From Kordia jejudonensis (GTDB lineage: Bacteria > Bacteroidota > Bacteroidia > Flavobacteriales > Flavobacteriaceae), in NCBI RefSeq assembly GCF_001005315.1, contig NZ_LBMG01000007.1, forward strand, positions 62,001-126,000: 64,000 bases of DNA, given 5' to 3'. The notes beneath the pieces are model-generated. The model searched no databases, was not told the DNA's origin, and saw only the letters and a list, made by a program, of their open reading frames with translations. Both the position numbers and the translations under genes were made by a program. Below are positions 27,601 to 35,596 of this stretch, piece after piece; the first letter of the stretch is position 1; the number at the start of each line of letters is the position of its first letter.

Positions 27601-28191
27601 AGTTTGATTGGTGTTTTTGGTGGAATTTTAATCACAGGTGCGCCATTTGTAATTATGATGACAATGATGGGAATTATTTCCTTGGCGGGAATTGTGGTAA
27701 ACAATGGTGTGGTTTTACTTGATTATAATCAACTACTCATTGATCGTAAAAAAGAAGAACTCAACATAGATGAAGACACTTATCTACCTATCAATCATGT
27801 GTTTGACACGGTAGTTCGAAGTGGAAAAGCACGTTTGCGTCCTGTATTACTAACAGCAATTACAACGGTATTAGGATTAATTCCGTTAGCTATCGGATTT
27901 AACATTGATTTCTTTTCACTTTTCAGTGAATTTGATCCAAAAATATATCTTGGTGGAGACAACGTAATTTTCTGGGGACCATTAGCATGGACAGTAATTT
28001 ACGGATTAATCATTGCAACATTCCTAACGTTAATAATTGTTCCGATACTATTCTTCCTCATCACAAAATTCAAGTTTTGGTTATTCAAAAGTAAGCAGCC
28101 AGAGCAAGATGAAGATGGTGTAAGTATCAAAGATGATACTGATGAAGAAGATGACATTAACGAAATTGATGTACCTATAGAAACAGTATAA
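24628..28191 (+). CDS. RND efflux permease (HAE1-type, 1187 aa)
   Basis: The 1187-residue inner-membrane pump has twelve helices and two large periplasmic loops. Helix 4 reads LGMLVDNGIVVVENVYR: one of the two relay aspartates of AcrB is kept and the second is Asn. Helix 10 reads GIVVNNGVVLLDYNQ. The length exceeds AcrB (about 1050), partly because of an extra segment between helices 6 and 7 and an acidic tail (DEDGVSIKDDTDEEDDINE). It expels drugs, detergents or metabolites using the proton gradient; the substrate cannot be inferred. Confidence 0.94.
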   Translation: MAKNKTNKEFILSSWAIDNKTIIYIVMGLILVLGISAYFSMPRENFPEVIETKIYVSTIYPGNTAEDIEKLIVDPLEDRLKNISGVVEVTSTSQEDYGIIIVEFSEKISVESAKLKVKDEVDTEKGGEDWPTFNGAKVEPNVFNLNLSEEQPILNINISGNYPVEKLKDFAEDLQDEIEDLMEIKQVDIRGAQEKEVEVAVDVYKMMAAKVNFDDVRNAIANGNVTISAGNLISSGQRRTIRILGEIENPQQLNDFVVKSIDGPVYLRDIATVSFKEEDKTTYARKFSEDETIIARDVVMLDVKKRAGENMVAAAEQISVIIKDFKEEHKDLDISVTNDQSEKTINQVNDLVNNIIFGIILVVFVLMFFLGFRNALFVGLAIPMSMFMSFVILDFLGYTMNTMILFALIMGLGMLVDNGIVVVENVYRLMDEEGMSRIEAAKKGIGEIAFPIIISTLTTVAAFVPLGMWPGTMGQFMIYFPITLSVVLGSSLFVAIFINSLMVSQFMEVGERKLKVRQLIIISVVLGVLGLLCVAIGGAVKGLGTLLIFIALMFWIYKYVLKPAARFFQNRILAALERTYERFLRFALGGWRPYLFTAGTFILLFVAFGLFGASMESKRTKVEFFPDNKPNQIIVYIEYPQGTSIEKTNKITKDIEKRVYTVLNGDEYMDNGYNFLVESAVSQVGEGAGNPQTDGGSAAEMPHKGKITASMREYKFRRGEDSEVLRQKVTEALKGIYPGVAISVEKDAVGPPVGYPINIELEGDDYSELIIEAERLRDIINSKNIPGIEELKIDVNKGKPAMQVVVDREKAGELGVSAGQVGQQLRNSLFGLKASVYKQDGDDYDIYVRFNEDNRYNLSSLFNQKIIFRNQMGQLKEIPLSAVVKQRNTSGFSAIKHKQKKRVVTVYSGLAPGFTDAGAIVAQIQTEIGDEFDVEEQGINVDFTGQIEEQNKQQAFLGGAFFAGLGLIMLILIFQFSSISKPTIIMIAIFLSLIGVFGGILITGAPFVIMMTMMGIISLAGIVVNNGVVLLDYNQLLIDRKKEELNIDEDTYLPINHVFDTVVRSGKARLRPVLLTAITTVLGLIPLAIGFNIDFFSLFSEFDPKIYLGGDNVIFWGPLAWTVIYGLIIATFLTLIIVPILFFLITKFKFWLFKSKQPEQDEDGVSIKDDTDEEDDINEIDVPIETV

Positions 28192-28214
28192 ATATATAAT
28201 CACAAACGGAAAAA

Positions 28215-28295
28215 GGTTGTCTCAGAAGTAACAATTTCGTCAAACCAAACTCAATTTGGTTCCTCATGACGATTTTAAAAACTTTTAAGACAACC
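28215..28295. repeat. 81-bp imperfect palindromic element
   Basis: The ends are inverted repeats: GGTTGTCTCAGAAGT (28215-28229) against ACTTTTAAGACAACC (28281-28295), matching at 13 of 15 positions. Inside are TCGTCA/TGACGA arms, and at the core AACCAAA-CTCAA-TTTGGTT. The whole could fold into one long hairpin. It begins 23 bases after the RND stop and is separate from the terminator at 28361. It resembles a small MITE or REP-type element; no copy was found elsewhere in the window. Confidence 0.6.
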
Positions 28296-28360
28296 ATTCT
28301 TCTTTCTGAAAAGTCGCTCGAAAAGCATAAAATTTCTTTTAAACATATCTTTCAAAAACA

Positions 28361-28396
28361 AAAAAATCCCGAAATCTATAGACTTCGGGATTTTTA
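28361..28396. terminator. bidirectional rho-independent terminator
   Basis: AAAAATCCCGAA pairs with TTCGGGATTTTT around a 10-base loop, giving T tracts on both strands. It serves the RND operon on the plus strand and the convergent 28415-28771 gene on the minus strand. Confidence 0.85.
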
Positions 28397-28414
28397 TAGG
28401 ATCGTTTATTTTCT

Positions 28415-28771
28415 TTATTTGTTACTTACAACAGTACTTGTACGTTGCCACTTATTTACATTTTTAATTTTACTACCATCATAATCTACTTCACTTAAGC
28501 TGTTTGTGTTCCAAAAAAACCACTTTCCAACTTTTTGTCCGTTCTCATAATTTCCAACAGCAACTTTTTTTCCATTTGCATCATACGATTTCCATTCGCC
28601 TTGAAGCTTTCCTTCCAAAGTAAAAAATCCTGTTTGTGCAATAGTTCCATTGGTATGAAAATACGTAGCTTCGATGATATCTCCTTTTTTCTCTAATGTT
28701 GGCTTGTTATTTTGTGCGAATGCAGTTGCTCCTGAAACCAAGAAAACTGCTATTAAAAGTAACTTTTTCAT
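28415..28771 (-). CDS. YwqK/MORN-repeat secreted protein
   Basis: The 118-residue protein has a signal peptide, MKKLLLIAVFLVSGATAFAQ. MORN-like repeats follow: ATYFHTNGTIAQTGFFTLEG, KLQGEWKSYDANGKKVAVGN and QKVGKWFFW. This is the pattern of the YwqK-type family that databases often call an antitoxin, although the Flavobacteriaceae members are short secreted proteins of unknown role. It stands alone, convergent with the RND operon. Confidence 0.75.
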   Translation of the reverse strand: MKKLLLIAVFLVSGATAFAQNNKPTLEKKGDIIEATYFHTNGTIAQTGFFTLEGKLQGEWKSYDANGKKVAVGNYENGQKVGKWFFWNTNSLSEVDYDGSKIKNVNKWQRTSTVVSNK

Positions 28772-28942
28772 ATCTATATATTTTTAAAATGATTTGGGCT
28801 TATTAATATTTACGTTACAAACTTAACATTTTTTTTACTTTTAAGCAACAATTGCGTAACATTAAATTAACATTGAGGGCTTAAAAGTCTAATATTTAAC
28901 ATTTTAAAAGTTAACAAACAAAGATATTCTTACACAAAAAGG

Positions 28943-28975
28943 GTGTAAACCCTATTCGCATTTTAGGATTTACAC
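28943..28975 (+). promoter_or_regulatory. inverted repeat upstream of the caspase-like gene
   Basis: GTGTAAACCCT (28943-28953) and AGGATTTACAC (28965-28975) are inverted copies matching at 10 of 11 positions, 11 bases apart. A further TTACAC at 28930-28935 pairs with the same GTGTAA. This is a candidate binding site for a dimeric regulator, or a second operator, about 70-100 bases before the gene start. Confidence 0.45.
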
Positions 28976-28996
28976 GGAGCTAAATACATAAGATAC

Positions 28997-29021
28997 ATTC
29001 TAGTTTTGCAAAAACTAGAAT
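28997..29021 (+). promoter_or_regulatory. perfect palindrome containing the -7 box
   Basis: ATTCTAGTTTT (28997-29007), GCA, then AAAACTAGAAT (29011-29021): 11-base perfect arms with a three-base centre. The -7 box TAGTTTTG (29001-29008) lies inside, so a protein bound here would block transcription of the gene that starts at 29044. Confidence 0.6.
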
Positions 29022-29043
29022 AAAAAATTAAAACTAAAACTTT

Positions 29044-29721
29044 ATGGGATCAATAGGAATTGAATGGGTCAACCAATACAACGGAAACGCATCCGATCTT
29101 AGTAATAACGACGACAATGCTAGAGGTTTTTACAACACATTGCATGGTGTAAAACAATTTGACTACGGAGATAATCTCGCTTGGGATCGTGATTTTGAAC
29201 AAGAGGGAAAAGGAAATCCTTCAAGAGGAACCGATACTATCTATGCAGACAATGTCGATATTGCATTTTTCTCAGGTCATGGCTCTAGAAGCTATCTTCT
29301 CTTCGGAAGAAATGACTTTGATGACGGAAAAGCTAGAAATACAGAAATGTTACTAGGCGACAAACAATTAGAATGGATTGTTTTTGACGGTTGTCAAGCA
29401 CTCGAATTTAACGATGTATTCTCACGTTGGGGATGGGGCGTTTTTAAAGGATTGCACTTTATACTTGGTTTTGCCACAATATGTTATGACAGAAGAGATC
29501 GAGGCGAAAAATTTGCCCGACGTTTAAATGATGAATGGACTATGCGTGAAGCATGGATTAAAGCCTGTGTAGAGACAGAACCTGTAGCAACAGAGTGGGC
29601 ATATTTACGCGCTAGCGAAGGAAGTATTAACACATTTAGTGATCATTGGCATGGAAAAGGTCCCGTAAGTTTCGATCCTACCAATCCTACACAATTAGCA
29701 TACGCAAAAGGAAGCTGTTAA
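29044..29721 (+). CDS. DUF6345-like, putative caspase-fold (clan CD-like) protein
   Basis: The 225-residue protein has no signal peptide (MGSIGIEWVNQYNG). Two segments have the order and character of a clan CD cysteine-protease dyad: a hydrophobic strand ending in SGHGS (His79 in VDIAFFSGHGSRS), and a second strand ending in a Cys (Cys117 in WIVFDGCQALEF). The remaining sequence matches, by recall, the family called DUF6345, which often occurs fused to a PepSY-like module. A structured promoter lies upstream and the partner gene follows after 25 bases. Cytosolic location is inferred. The protease role is inference and no substrate is known. Confidence 0.65.
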   Translation: MGSIGIEWVNQYNGNASDLSNNDDNARGFYNTLHGVKQFDYGDNLAWDRDFEQEGKGNPSRGTDTIYADNVDIAFFSGHGSRSYLLFGRNDFDDGKARNTEMLLGDKQLEWIVFDGCQALEFNDVFSRWGWGVFKGLHFILGFATICYDRRDRGEKFARRLNDEWTMREAWIKACVETEPVATEWAYLRASEGSINTFSDHWHGKGPVSFDPTNPTQLAYAKGSC

Positions 29722-29746
29722 CATTCAACCATCAAAAAAATAAAAA

Positions 29747-30646
29747 ATGAAAGATTCATTATTCAAAATCAATACACAATTACCACAACATATTTCAGAC
29801 GTTCCAATGTACAGAACGTTTCACTTTGATACGGCTTCGGCTAAAAACAAATCGTACGCAGATTATATTGCAAAACGTGTCGAATTTTTACGTTCAAACT
29901 TTAAAACAGACGGAGAACTCAGAGATTTAGGCGATCAACTCATCATTAGAAATGATATAGAAGCATTGGAAATTTACACAGGAAGCGATTCTTTTTGGTG
30001 GACAGATCGTGAAAATGCATACAGCGAAAAGAAAGAATTAGCTGAAAATTTACCTTCTGAAAAAGAAGCGATTCACAATGCACAAAAACTTTTGGAGCAA
30101 TTACAAATTGATCAAAAAACGATGAAAGTACATTCGGTTACAAACTCTTTTGCGGCATTTAGTGAATCTCCTAAAGATACTGATGTGAAAGAATTTCCAA
30201 CCAGTGTAAATGTAAACTTTATACACGAATTGAGTGGTTTACCCGTATTTGGTTCTGGTGCAAAAACACAAGTTTCGTATGTAAATAAGGATCAATTAGT
30301 ACAATTGTATCACTTTCATAGAACTCCAAAACAAGAAGGAAAAGCGGCCGTAATTTCGCCTGAAGAAGCTTTACAACAAGTACTCGATGACAAGCGATTT
30401 GCCATCATCAAAGAAGAAGGAAAAAGTTCGGGAGAAATCACAGATGTAAGTTTGGGCTACTATGCGACAAGTCCGTCAGACTTACAACGATTTTTAATTC
30501 CTGTATACAAAGTACAAGGAAGTGTATCAACGCCTGAATTGGAAAATTACGATTTCAACTTGTTTGTTATTGCAGCAAAAGAAAGTCAGGAAATGGCAAA
30601 ACGCAGAGGATTAGCGAATCAGCCACTAGAAACGGTTTTCAATTAA
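29747..30646 (+). CDS. partner of the caspase-like protein, PepSY-like module
   Basis: The 299-residue protein has no signal peptide or membrane helix. The middle holds HELSGLPVFGSGAKTQVSY and DQLVQLYHFHR, which by recall resemble the N-terminal, PepSY-like modules that elsewhere are fused to DUF6345 domains. The N-terminal part is a helical, charged region containing TGSDSFWWTDRENA. It is read 25 bases after the caspase-like gene and ends before a strong terminator, so the two form one operon. It may act as inhibitor, chaperone or substrate of the first protein; this is inference. Confidence 0.55.
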   Translation: MKDSLFKINTQLPQHISDVPMYRTFHFDTASAKNKSYADYIAKRVEFLRSNFKTDGELRDLGDQLIIRNDIEALEIYTGSDSFWWTDRENAYSEKKELAENLPSEKEAIHNAQKLLEQLQIDQKTMKVHSVTNSFAAFSESPKDTDVKEFPTSVNVNFIHELSGLPVFGSGAKTQVSYVNKDQLVQLYHFHRTPKQEGKAAVISPEEALQQVLDDKRFAIIKEEGKSSGEITDVSLGYYATSPSDLQRFLIPVYKVQGSVSTPELENYDFNLFVIAAKESQEMAKRRGLANQPLETVFN

Positions 30647-30665
30647 TAAAAACACAAACACTACT

Positions 30666-30702
30666 AAAAAACGCTTTGCAGCTTCTTGCGGAGCGTTTTT
30701 TT
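30666..30702 (+). terminator. rho-independent terminator of the caspase-like operon
   Basis: AAAAAACGCT pairs with AGCGTTTTTT, with an inner GCA/TGC stem, and ends in a T run. The rest of the 302-base gap up to 30949 shows nothing recognisable. Confidence 0.8.
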
Positions 30703-30948
30703 ATTAAACTAAACTCATTACCGTTTCTCCTTCGGTTTCAAAATTAAATATCTCAGAATATTCTTTAGTTCTAAGTCTTTAAAAAAAGATAGCTTTTGAA
30801 TAGTTTATTGCTGGCAAACTATGACTATAAAACATTTTCATCTTCAATAGCTTTTTCCAACTCTCGAAATTAATGTAGATTGAAATAAATACAAGATTTT
30901 AAACTCTTATATTATTATATGCTGATGTTTTCAAATTACAGCTACTAT

Positions 30949-32328
30949 CTACCAATATTTAGCATTATCCAAATCATTGAGTTTTGAAAGGAATAATAAT
31001 TCCTGTGGATGGAGAAAAGATTCATCTATTAGATTCAAGTTTTTATCTACAATAATATATCTTGGTACAGATTGTAATTCTATAAACTTTAAAAAATCTT
31101 GATTTTCAGAAACTTCATCCTTTACAAGAAAACTAATTTCTTGATCTAGATTTTCTGTCATTTTTTTCCATTTTTCAGTATCACTTTTCCTATCCAAACT
31201 AAGACTGATAACAGAAACATTTTTTGGGAATTCCATTTCTTTCATGATATGAACGCCTTTGATACATGGCTTACACCAAGTCGCCCAGAAATCTATCAAA
31301 TAGTACTTGGAAGGATTACTTTTTATGATATCTGAAAAAGCAAATTCTTTATTTTGCGGACTTAGTATTTGGAGATTTTTTAATTTCTTTTTAAAAAGAG
31401 TATTATTTAGTGGAGCAATCTGTTTTTCGATTTGAGAAGATTCCTTTTTGTATAGTTCTGTTGTTTTGAGCCAATCAATAGCCGAATTATATTTCTTATC
31501 TCCTTTGTTATCTTGATGCTTTAAAAAATTGAATACGCCAATAGATAATAAATCTATGTAATTTTGAGAATAATTTTGTGTGTTGAGATGTGAAAAGTCA
31601 AAAGTATCAATATTATCTTTCACATAGGTAAACGTTAAATTATATAATGGATCTCCTGCAATGATTGGATGTGATATTTTTTTAATAAATGTATCGACTT
31701 GTTCATTTTTAGGTTCAATTAATTGAAGACTATTGTAATAATGATATTCATTAAGTGTACTTAATATCCTTTGACCAGTAGTATGATATTTTTTTTGAAA
31801 AAATGTATAGACACTATCCAACTTCACATGATCTAGCGATGTGTTGATTTCTCTATATTGCTGAAATAAATCATCTAAAAAAAATAATTGATCTGATTCT
31901 TCCGATTTCAAAACAATATTTCCTTTATCAAATTGAAATTGGATGCCTTGATTATCGCTATGTACTAGGTAATAGTGTCGATACGTAGTCATTTTTCCGT
32001 GAATAACACTAAAACCAAAATATTTTAATACTTGATAATCATATAAATTCGGAATGGTTTTAACTATAAGCGCATCTTTATTTTGAGTATTTTCAAACTC
32101 TAAATAATCATAATTGAGAAATTCGTCAGGAATACTGATACCCGTTTTCATTTTTTCATTAAAGAGAACAGCTAATGTAAGTGAATCATTTTTTTCTACG
32201 ACTACCGGAGTGTCATTGGTTTCCTTCGTAGCCGTTTTTTTATTCTCCTCACAAGATAATAATGTGATAAGCGTAAAAAACAGTAGACTAAAAAGCCTAC
32301 TGTACATAATTATTTTGTGATATTTCAT
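30949..32328 (-). CDS. TlpA-like thioredoxin lipoprotein
   Basis: About 459 residues, with start MKYHKIIMYSRLFSLLFFTL at 32328. A lipobox follows, LLSC (Cys26). The start was chosen because earlier codons overlap the peptide gene. About 320 residues of unknown helical sequence lead to a thioredoxin domain with WCKPC (Cys352 and Cys355) and a TlpA-type tail. It is a membrane-anchored thiol reductase or isomerase. The upstream gene is a short RiPP-like peptide containing four cysteines, only four bases away. The long N-terminal domain may bind a client protein. Confidence 0.85.
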   Translation of the reverse strand: MKYHKIIMYSRLFSLLFFTLITLLSCEENKKTATKETNDTPVVVEKNDSLTLAVLFNEKMKTGISIPDEFLNYDYLEFENTQNKDALIVKTIPNLYDYQVLKYFGFSVIHGKMTTYRHYYLVHSDNQGIQFQFDKGNIVLKSEESDQLFFLDDLFQQYREINTSLDHVKLDSVYTFFQKKYHTTGQRILSTLNEYHYYNSLQLIEPKNEQVDTFIKKISHPIIAGDPLYNLTFTYVKDNIDTFDFSHLNTQNYSQNYIDLLSIGVFNFLKHQDNKGDKKYNSAIDWLKTTELYKKESSQIEKQIAPLNNTLFKKKLKNLQILSPQNKEFAFSDIIKSNPSKYYLIDFWATWCKPCIKGVHIMKEMEFPKNVSVISLSLDRKSDTEKWKKMTENLDQEISFLVKDEVSENQDFLKFIELQSVPRYIIVDKNLNLIDESFLHPQELLFLSKLNDLDNAKYW

Positions 32329-32332
32329 TTTT

Positions 32333-32596
32333 TTATTGTCCAAATCCATCGTGTTCACAATCATAGAAACATCTTGAAACACCAGGTTCACTTTGTACTG
32401 TCTGTGAACAAAAGTTACTTGCGGCATTGGAAATGTCTTGACCTGTATCGCCTAAAAAATAGCCGCCGCCTGGTTCTCTTCCTCCGTTAGAATAAATGAT
32501 GGTAAGTCTACAATATCCACCGCCTCCACGAACATTTTGTTGTTGCTTCTTGTTAAGAATTGTTACTCTTTCTAAAGTTAAAATGTTTTTTAACAT
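32333..32596 (-). CDS. RiPP/lanthipeptide-like precursor peptide with GG-type leader
   Basis: The 87-residue peptide reads MLKNILTLERVTILNKKQQ, then NVRGGGG, which matches the leader style of Flavobacteriaceae class I lanthipeptide/bacteriocin-like precursors (LKN...L...KKQQ..V.GG). The predicted core of about 60 residues carries four Cys, including RCFYDCEHDG and NFCSQT, plus a Gly-rich segment. No LanB/LanC genes lie in this window, so a modified product is not certain. It ends four bases before the TlpA lipoprotein gene. Confidence 0.7.
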   Translation of the reverse strand: MLKNILTLERVTILNKKQQQNVRGGGGYCRLTIIYSNGGREPGGGYFLGDTGQDISNAASNFCSQTVQSEPGVSRCFYDCEHDGFGQ

Positions 32597-32762
32597 AATC
32601 TAATTTTTAATAATTTAAAAGTTTTCTTGAACATTTAAAGACACTCAAGAAGTGTGTCGCAAATACACAACACAAAAGTAAGTAAAAAACTATATATTTT
32701 GTAAGTATAATAAATATTAAAATGTATCATAACAGATGTGATGTTTTTTATTGTTCTTTGTA

Positions 32763-32993
32763 ATGACAAAAGAAGAAAACAGATATCTCAACATTCTGGG
32801 TAAAGCATTTCCTTTTTAACAAAAAAATGGATTTACACAAATTGAGGTTCGTGATGCTATAGATATAGAAAAACCCAACTTATCCGCTATAGAAAACGGT
32901 AGACAAAATACAATCACACTAACTTTACGAAAAATAGCCTTAGCAATAAATATAGAAGTACATGACATTTTCAAAGAAGGTTTTAATTACTAA
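32763..32993 (+). pseudogene. XRE-family helix-turn-helix regulator, broken
   Basis: The frame ATG(32763)-TAA(32991-32993) is 77 codons long with one in-frame TAA at codon 19 (32817-32819). After it the peptide reads NGFTQIEVRDAIDIEKPNLS and AIENGRQN, an unmistakable XRE DNA-binding motif, followed by LTLRKIALAINIEVHDIF. The nonsense mutation sits in the first helix region. Another start just downstream would lack the recognition helix context, so loss of function is likely. Confidence 0.75.
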
Positions 32994-33044
32994 ATCAATT
33001 TTTAGTTCTATTTACGTATGTTTGTTAGTATAATACTTCATATA

Positions 33045-33293
33045 ATGGAAGCAGTTATATTAAAAAATAAAATACAGTCCTACTTAGACAATGCTGATGA
33101 AAGAGTGTTAGCTATCGTTAATGGAGTTTTCGAAAACTACTACAAAGACGAAACTGTTGCTTTTCATCCTGATGGAACTCCTATGTCAAGACACGAATAT
33201 AAAGTAGCACTTGATACTGCAGAAGAACAAATTAATAACGGAGATTTTATTTCTGTTGAAGAATTTGAGCAACAAAAAATTATGGGTAACTGA
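33045..33293 (+). CDS. antitoxin-like small protein without a toxin partner
   Basis: The 82-residue protein starts MEAVILKNKIQSYLDNADER; the ATG at 33045 is preferred to 33018. It has a helical N-terminus and a C-terminal DFISVEEFEQQKIMGN segment like the toxin-wrapping tails of RelB-type antitoxins. No ORF of toxin size follows on the plus strand in the 194 bases before aspS, so it is an orphan. It may be a regulatory remnant beside the broken XRE gene. Confidence 0.5.
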   Translation: MEAVILKNKIQSYLDNADERVLAIVNGVFENYYKDETVAFHPDGTPMSRHEYKVALDTAEEQINNGDFISVEEFEQQKIMGN

Positions 33294-33487
33294 ATCAAGT
33301 TCAGTTTAACGCAAAGAATATTTTTTAGATAATTTATATTTTTAAAATCAACTTCGATTTAAAGTTCAACCTATACTTAATTTTCGACTTCGATTTCAAA
33401 TTCAAATTCTTCTCCCAAAATATTTCAATTCCTACACCATTCATCCGCCAAAAACCATTAAATTTGCGCTTTTAAAATCGCATACAC

Positions 33488-35242
33488 ATGTACAGATCAC
33501 ATAGTTGTGGTGAGTTAAGAGCATCACACATTACACAAGAAGTTACCCTTTCAGGTTGGGTTCAAAAGTCTAGAGATAAAGGATTTATGATTTGGGTCGA
33601 TCTTCGCGATCGCTACGGAATTACACAATTAATCTTTGATGAAGAACGTACACCAACAACCATTTTTGAAAAAGCAAAAACACTTGGTAGAGAATTTGTG
33701 ATCCAAGTAACAGGAGAAGTGATTGAGCGTGCTTCTAAAAACTCAAATATGCCTACGGGAGATATTGAGATTTTAGTCACAAAACTCACGGTTTTAAATG
33801 CTTCGTTATTACCACCATTTACGATTGAAGATGAAACAGATGGTGGCGAAGATATCCGAATGAAATATCGCTACTTAGACATTCGTCGTAATCCTGTAAA
33901 AGATAGCTTAATCTTCCGTCATAAAGTAACGATGGAAGTTCGCAAATACTTATCTGAGCAAGAATTTATCGAAGTAGAAACACCGTATTTAATCAAATCG
34001 ACGCCAGAAGGTGCACGTGATTTTGTAGTGCCTTCTCGTATGAATGAAGGACAATTTTACGCCTTGCCACAATCGCCACAAACTTTCAAACAATTATTGA
34101 TGGTTGGCGGAATGGATAAATATTTTCAAATTGTAAAATGCTTCCGTGATGAAGATTTACGCGCCGATAGACAACCAGAATTTACGCAAATTGACTGCGA
34201 AATGGCGTTTGTAGAGCAAGAAGATATTTTAAATGTATTTGAAGGCTTAACACGTCACTTACTAAAAGAAATCAAAGGAATTGACATTGAAAAGTTCCCT
34301 AGAATGACGTTTGATCACGCGATGAAAACCTACGGAAACGACAAACCAGACATTCGTTTCGGAATGGAATTTGGCGAACTAAACGACGTTGCACAACACA
34401 AAGAATTCAATGTATTCAATTCGGCAGAATTAGTCGTTGGAATCGCAGTGCCAGGCGGCGCAAGTTACACACGTAAAGAAATAGACAAACTCATTGATTG
34501 GGTAAGACGTCCACAAGTTGGTGCACTAGGAATGGTATATGTAAAATGTAACGAAGACGGAAGTTTCAAATCATCTGTAGACAAATTCTACGATCAGGAC
34601 GATTTGGCAAAATGGGCAGAAAAAACTGGCGCAAAAGCAGGCGATTTAATCTGTGTATTATCTGGAAATACCAACAAAGTACGCGCGCAACTAAGTGCCT
34701 TACGTATGGAATTGGCAGAACGCCTAAACTTGCGTAATCCATCAGAATTTGCTCCACTTTGGGTAATGGATTTCCCATTATTAGAATTGGACGAAGAAAC
34801 AGGTCATTACCATGCAATGCACCATCCATTTACATCTCCAAAACCTGGTCAATTGGAATTATTAGACACCAATCCTGGTGATGTAAAAGCAAATGCTTAC
34901 GATTTGGTTTTAAACGGAAATGAAATCGGTGGTGGATCCATTCGTATTCACGATAAAGAAATGCAAGCAATTATGTTTAAGCATTTAGGATTTACCGAAG
35001 ATGAAGCAAAAGCACAATTTGGGTTCCTTATGGATGCTTTCCAATACGGAGCGCCGCCACATGGTGGATTGGCTTTTGGTTTGGACAGATTGGTTGCCAT
35101 TTTGGGCGGACAAGAAACGATTCGTGATTTCATTGCGTTCCCGAAAAACAATTCGGGTCGTGATGTCATGATTGATGCGCCAGCACCAATTGATGACGAA
35201 CAACTAAAAGAATTAAGCATCAAGCTTGATATACAAGCGTAA
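33488..35242 (+). CDS. aspS: aspartyl-tRNA synthetase
   Basis: The 584-residue class II synthetase has an OB-fold anticodon-binding domain (about 1-110), the class II motif 2 [18 protein letters not shown], a bacterial insertion domain (about 290-410, with the GAD-like segment) and motif 3 [13 protein letters not shown]. The presence of the insertion domain places it with the bacterial AspRS type. A TAAATTTG -7 box lies at 33459-33466, 21 bases before the ATG. The long hairpin at 35261-35295 terminates it. Confidence 0.97.
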   Translation: MYRSHSCGELRASHITQEVTLSGWVQKSRDKGFMIWVDLRDRYGITQLIFDEERTPTTIFEKAKTLGREFVIQVTGEVIERASKNSNMPTGDIEILVTKLTVLNASLLPPFTIEDETDGGEDIRMKYRYLDIRRNPVKDSLIFRHKVTMEVRKYLSEQEFIEVETPYLIKSTPEGARDFVVPSRMNEGQFYALPQSPQTFKQLLMVGGMDKYFQIVKCFRDEDLRADRQPEFTQIDCEMAFVEQEDILNVFEGLTRHLLKEIKGIDIEKFPRMTFDHAMKTYGNDKPDIRFGMEFGELNDVAQHKEFNVFNSAELVVGIAVPGGASYTRKEIDKLIDWVRRPQVGALGMVYVKCNEDGSFKSSVDKFYDQDDLAKWAEKTGAKAGDLICVLSGNTNKVRAQLSALRMELAERLNLRNPSEFAPLWVMDFPLLELDEETGHYHAMHHPFTSPKPGQLELLDTNPGDVKANAYDLVLNGNEIGGGSIRIHDKEMQAIMFKHLGFTEDEAKAQFGFLMDAFQYGAPPHGGLAFGLDRLVAILGGQETIRDFIAFPKNNSGRDVMIDAPAPIDDEQLKELSIKLDIQA

Positions 35243-35260
35243 AAAGCTGAACATATACAT

Positions 35261-35295
35261 AATACAAAACCCTGCAATTTGCAGGGTTTTGTATT
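35261..35295 (+). terminator. long rho-independent terminator of aspS
   Basis: AATACAAAACCCTGCAA and TTGCAGGGTTTTGTATT form a 17-base perfect inverted repeat around one base. Because both flanks contain T and A runs it may work in either direction. Confidence 0.8.
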
Positions 35296-35359
35296 ATATA
35301 AAAATTATTAAACGAAATCTTAGTTTATCATAATAAGTGTGTGCATGTTATGAGTTAAA

Positions 35360-35596
35360 TCAGAGAAAAGAAATAATTAATGTAGCCGCTATTGATATTG
35401 AAAGTAAAATAAGCTTCATATTTTTTTGGGTTTGTTTTTCTTTTTTGAGCGAGTTCACAAGTATAAAACCTGATATTACAAAAATAACTGCTAGTGAATA
35501 CATTTTATATTCAAATACATCTTGATAAAAGTTCTTAAAGAATATGATATGAATTACGATAAAAAGTAATGGAACAAGTCTAATTATTTTTTTCAT
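35360..35596 (-). CDS. small membrane protein, unknown
   Basis: The 78-residue protein, MKKIIRLVPLLFIVIHIIFF, has two or three hydrophobic segments and a charged KKEKQTQKN loop. No family is recognised. The 264-base gap to the right (35597-35860) shows no gene and no clear promoter for it. Confidence 0.5.
   Translation of the reverse strand: MKKIIRLVPLLFIVIHIIFFKNFYQDVFEYKMYSLAVIFVISGFILVNSLKKEKQTQKNMKLILLSISIAATLIISFL

Noticed and set aside
24628-28191. RND pump defect from the missing second relay Asp (LVDN)
   Set aside because: Many Bacteroidota pumps have this form by recall, so it is not evidence of inactivity.
28415-28771. Toxin-antitoxin system suggested by the YwqK-like name
   Set aside because: The protein has a signal peptide and no toxin neighbour; the database name is misleading.
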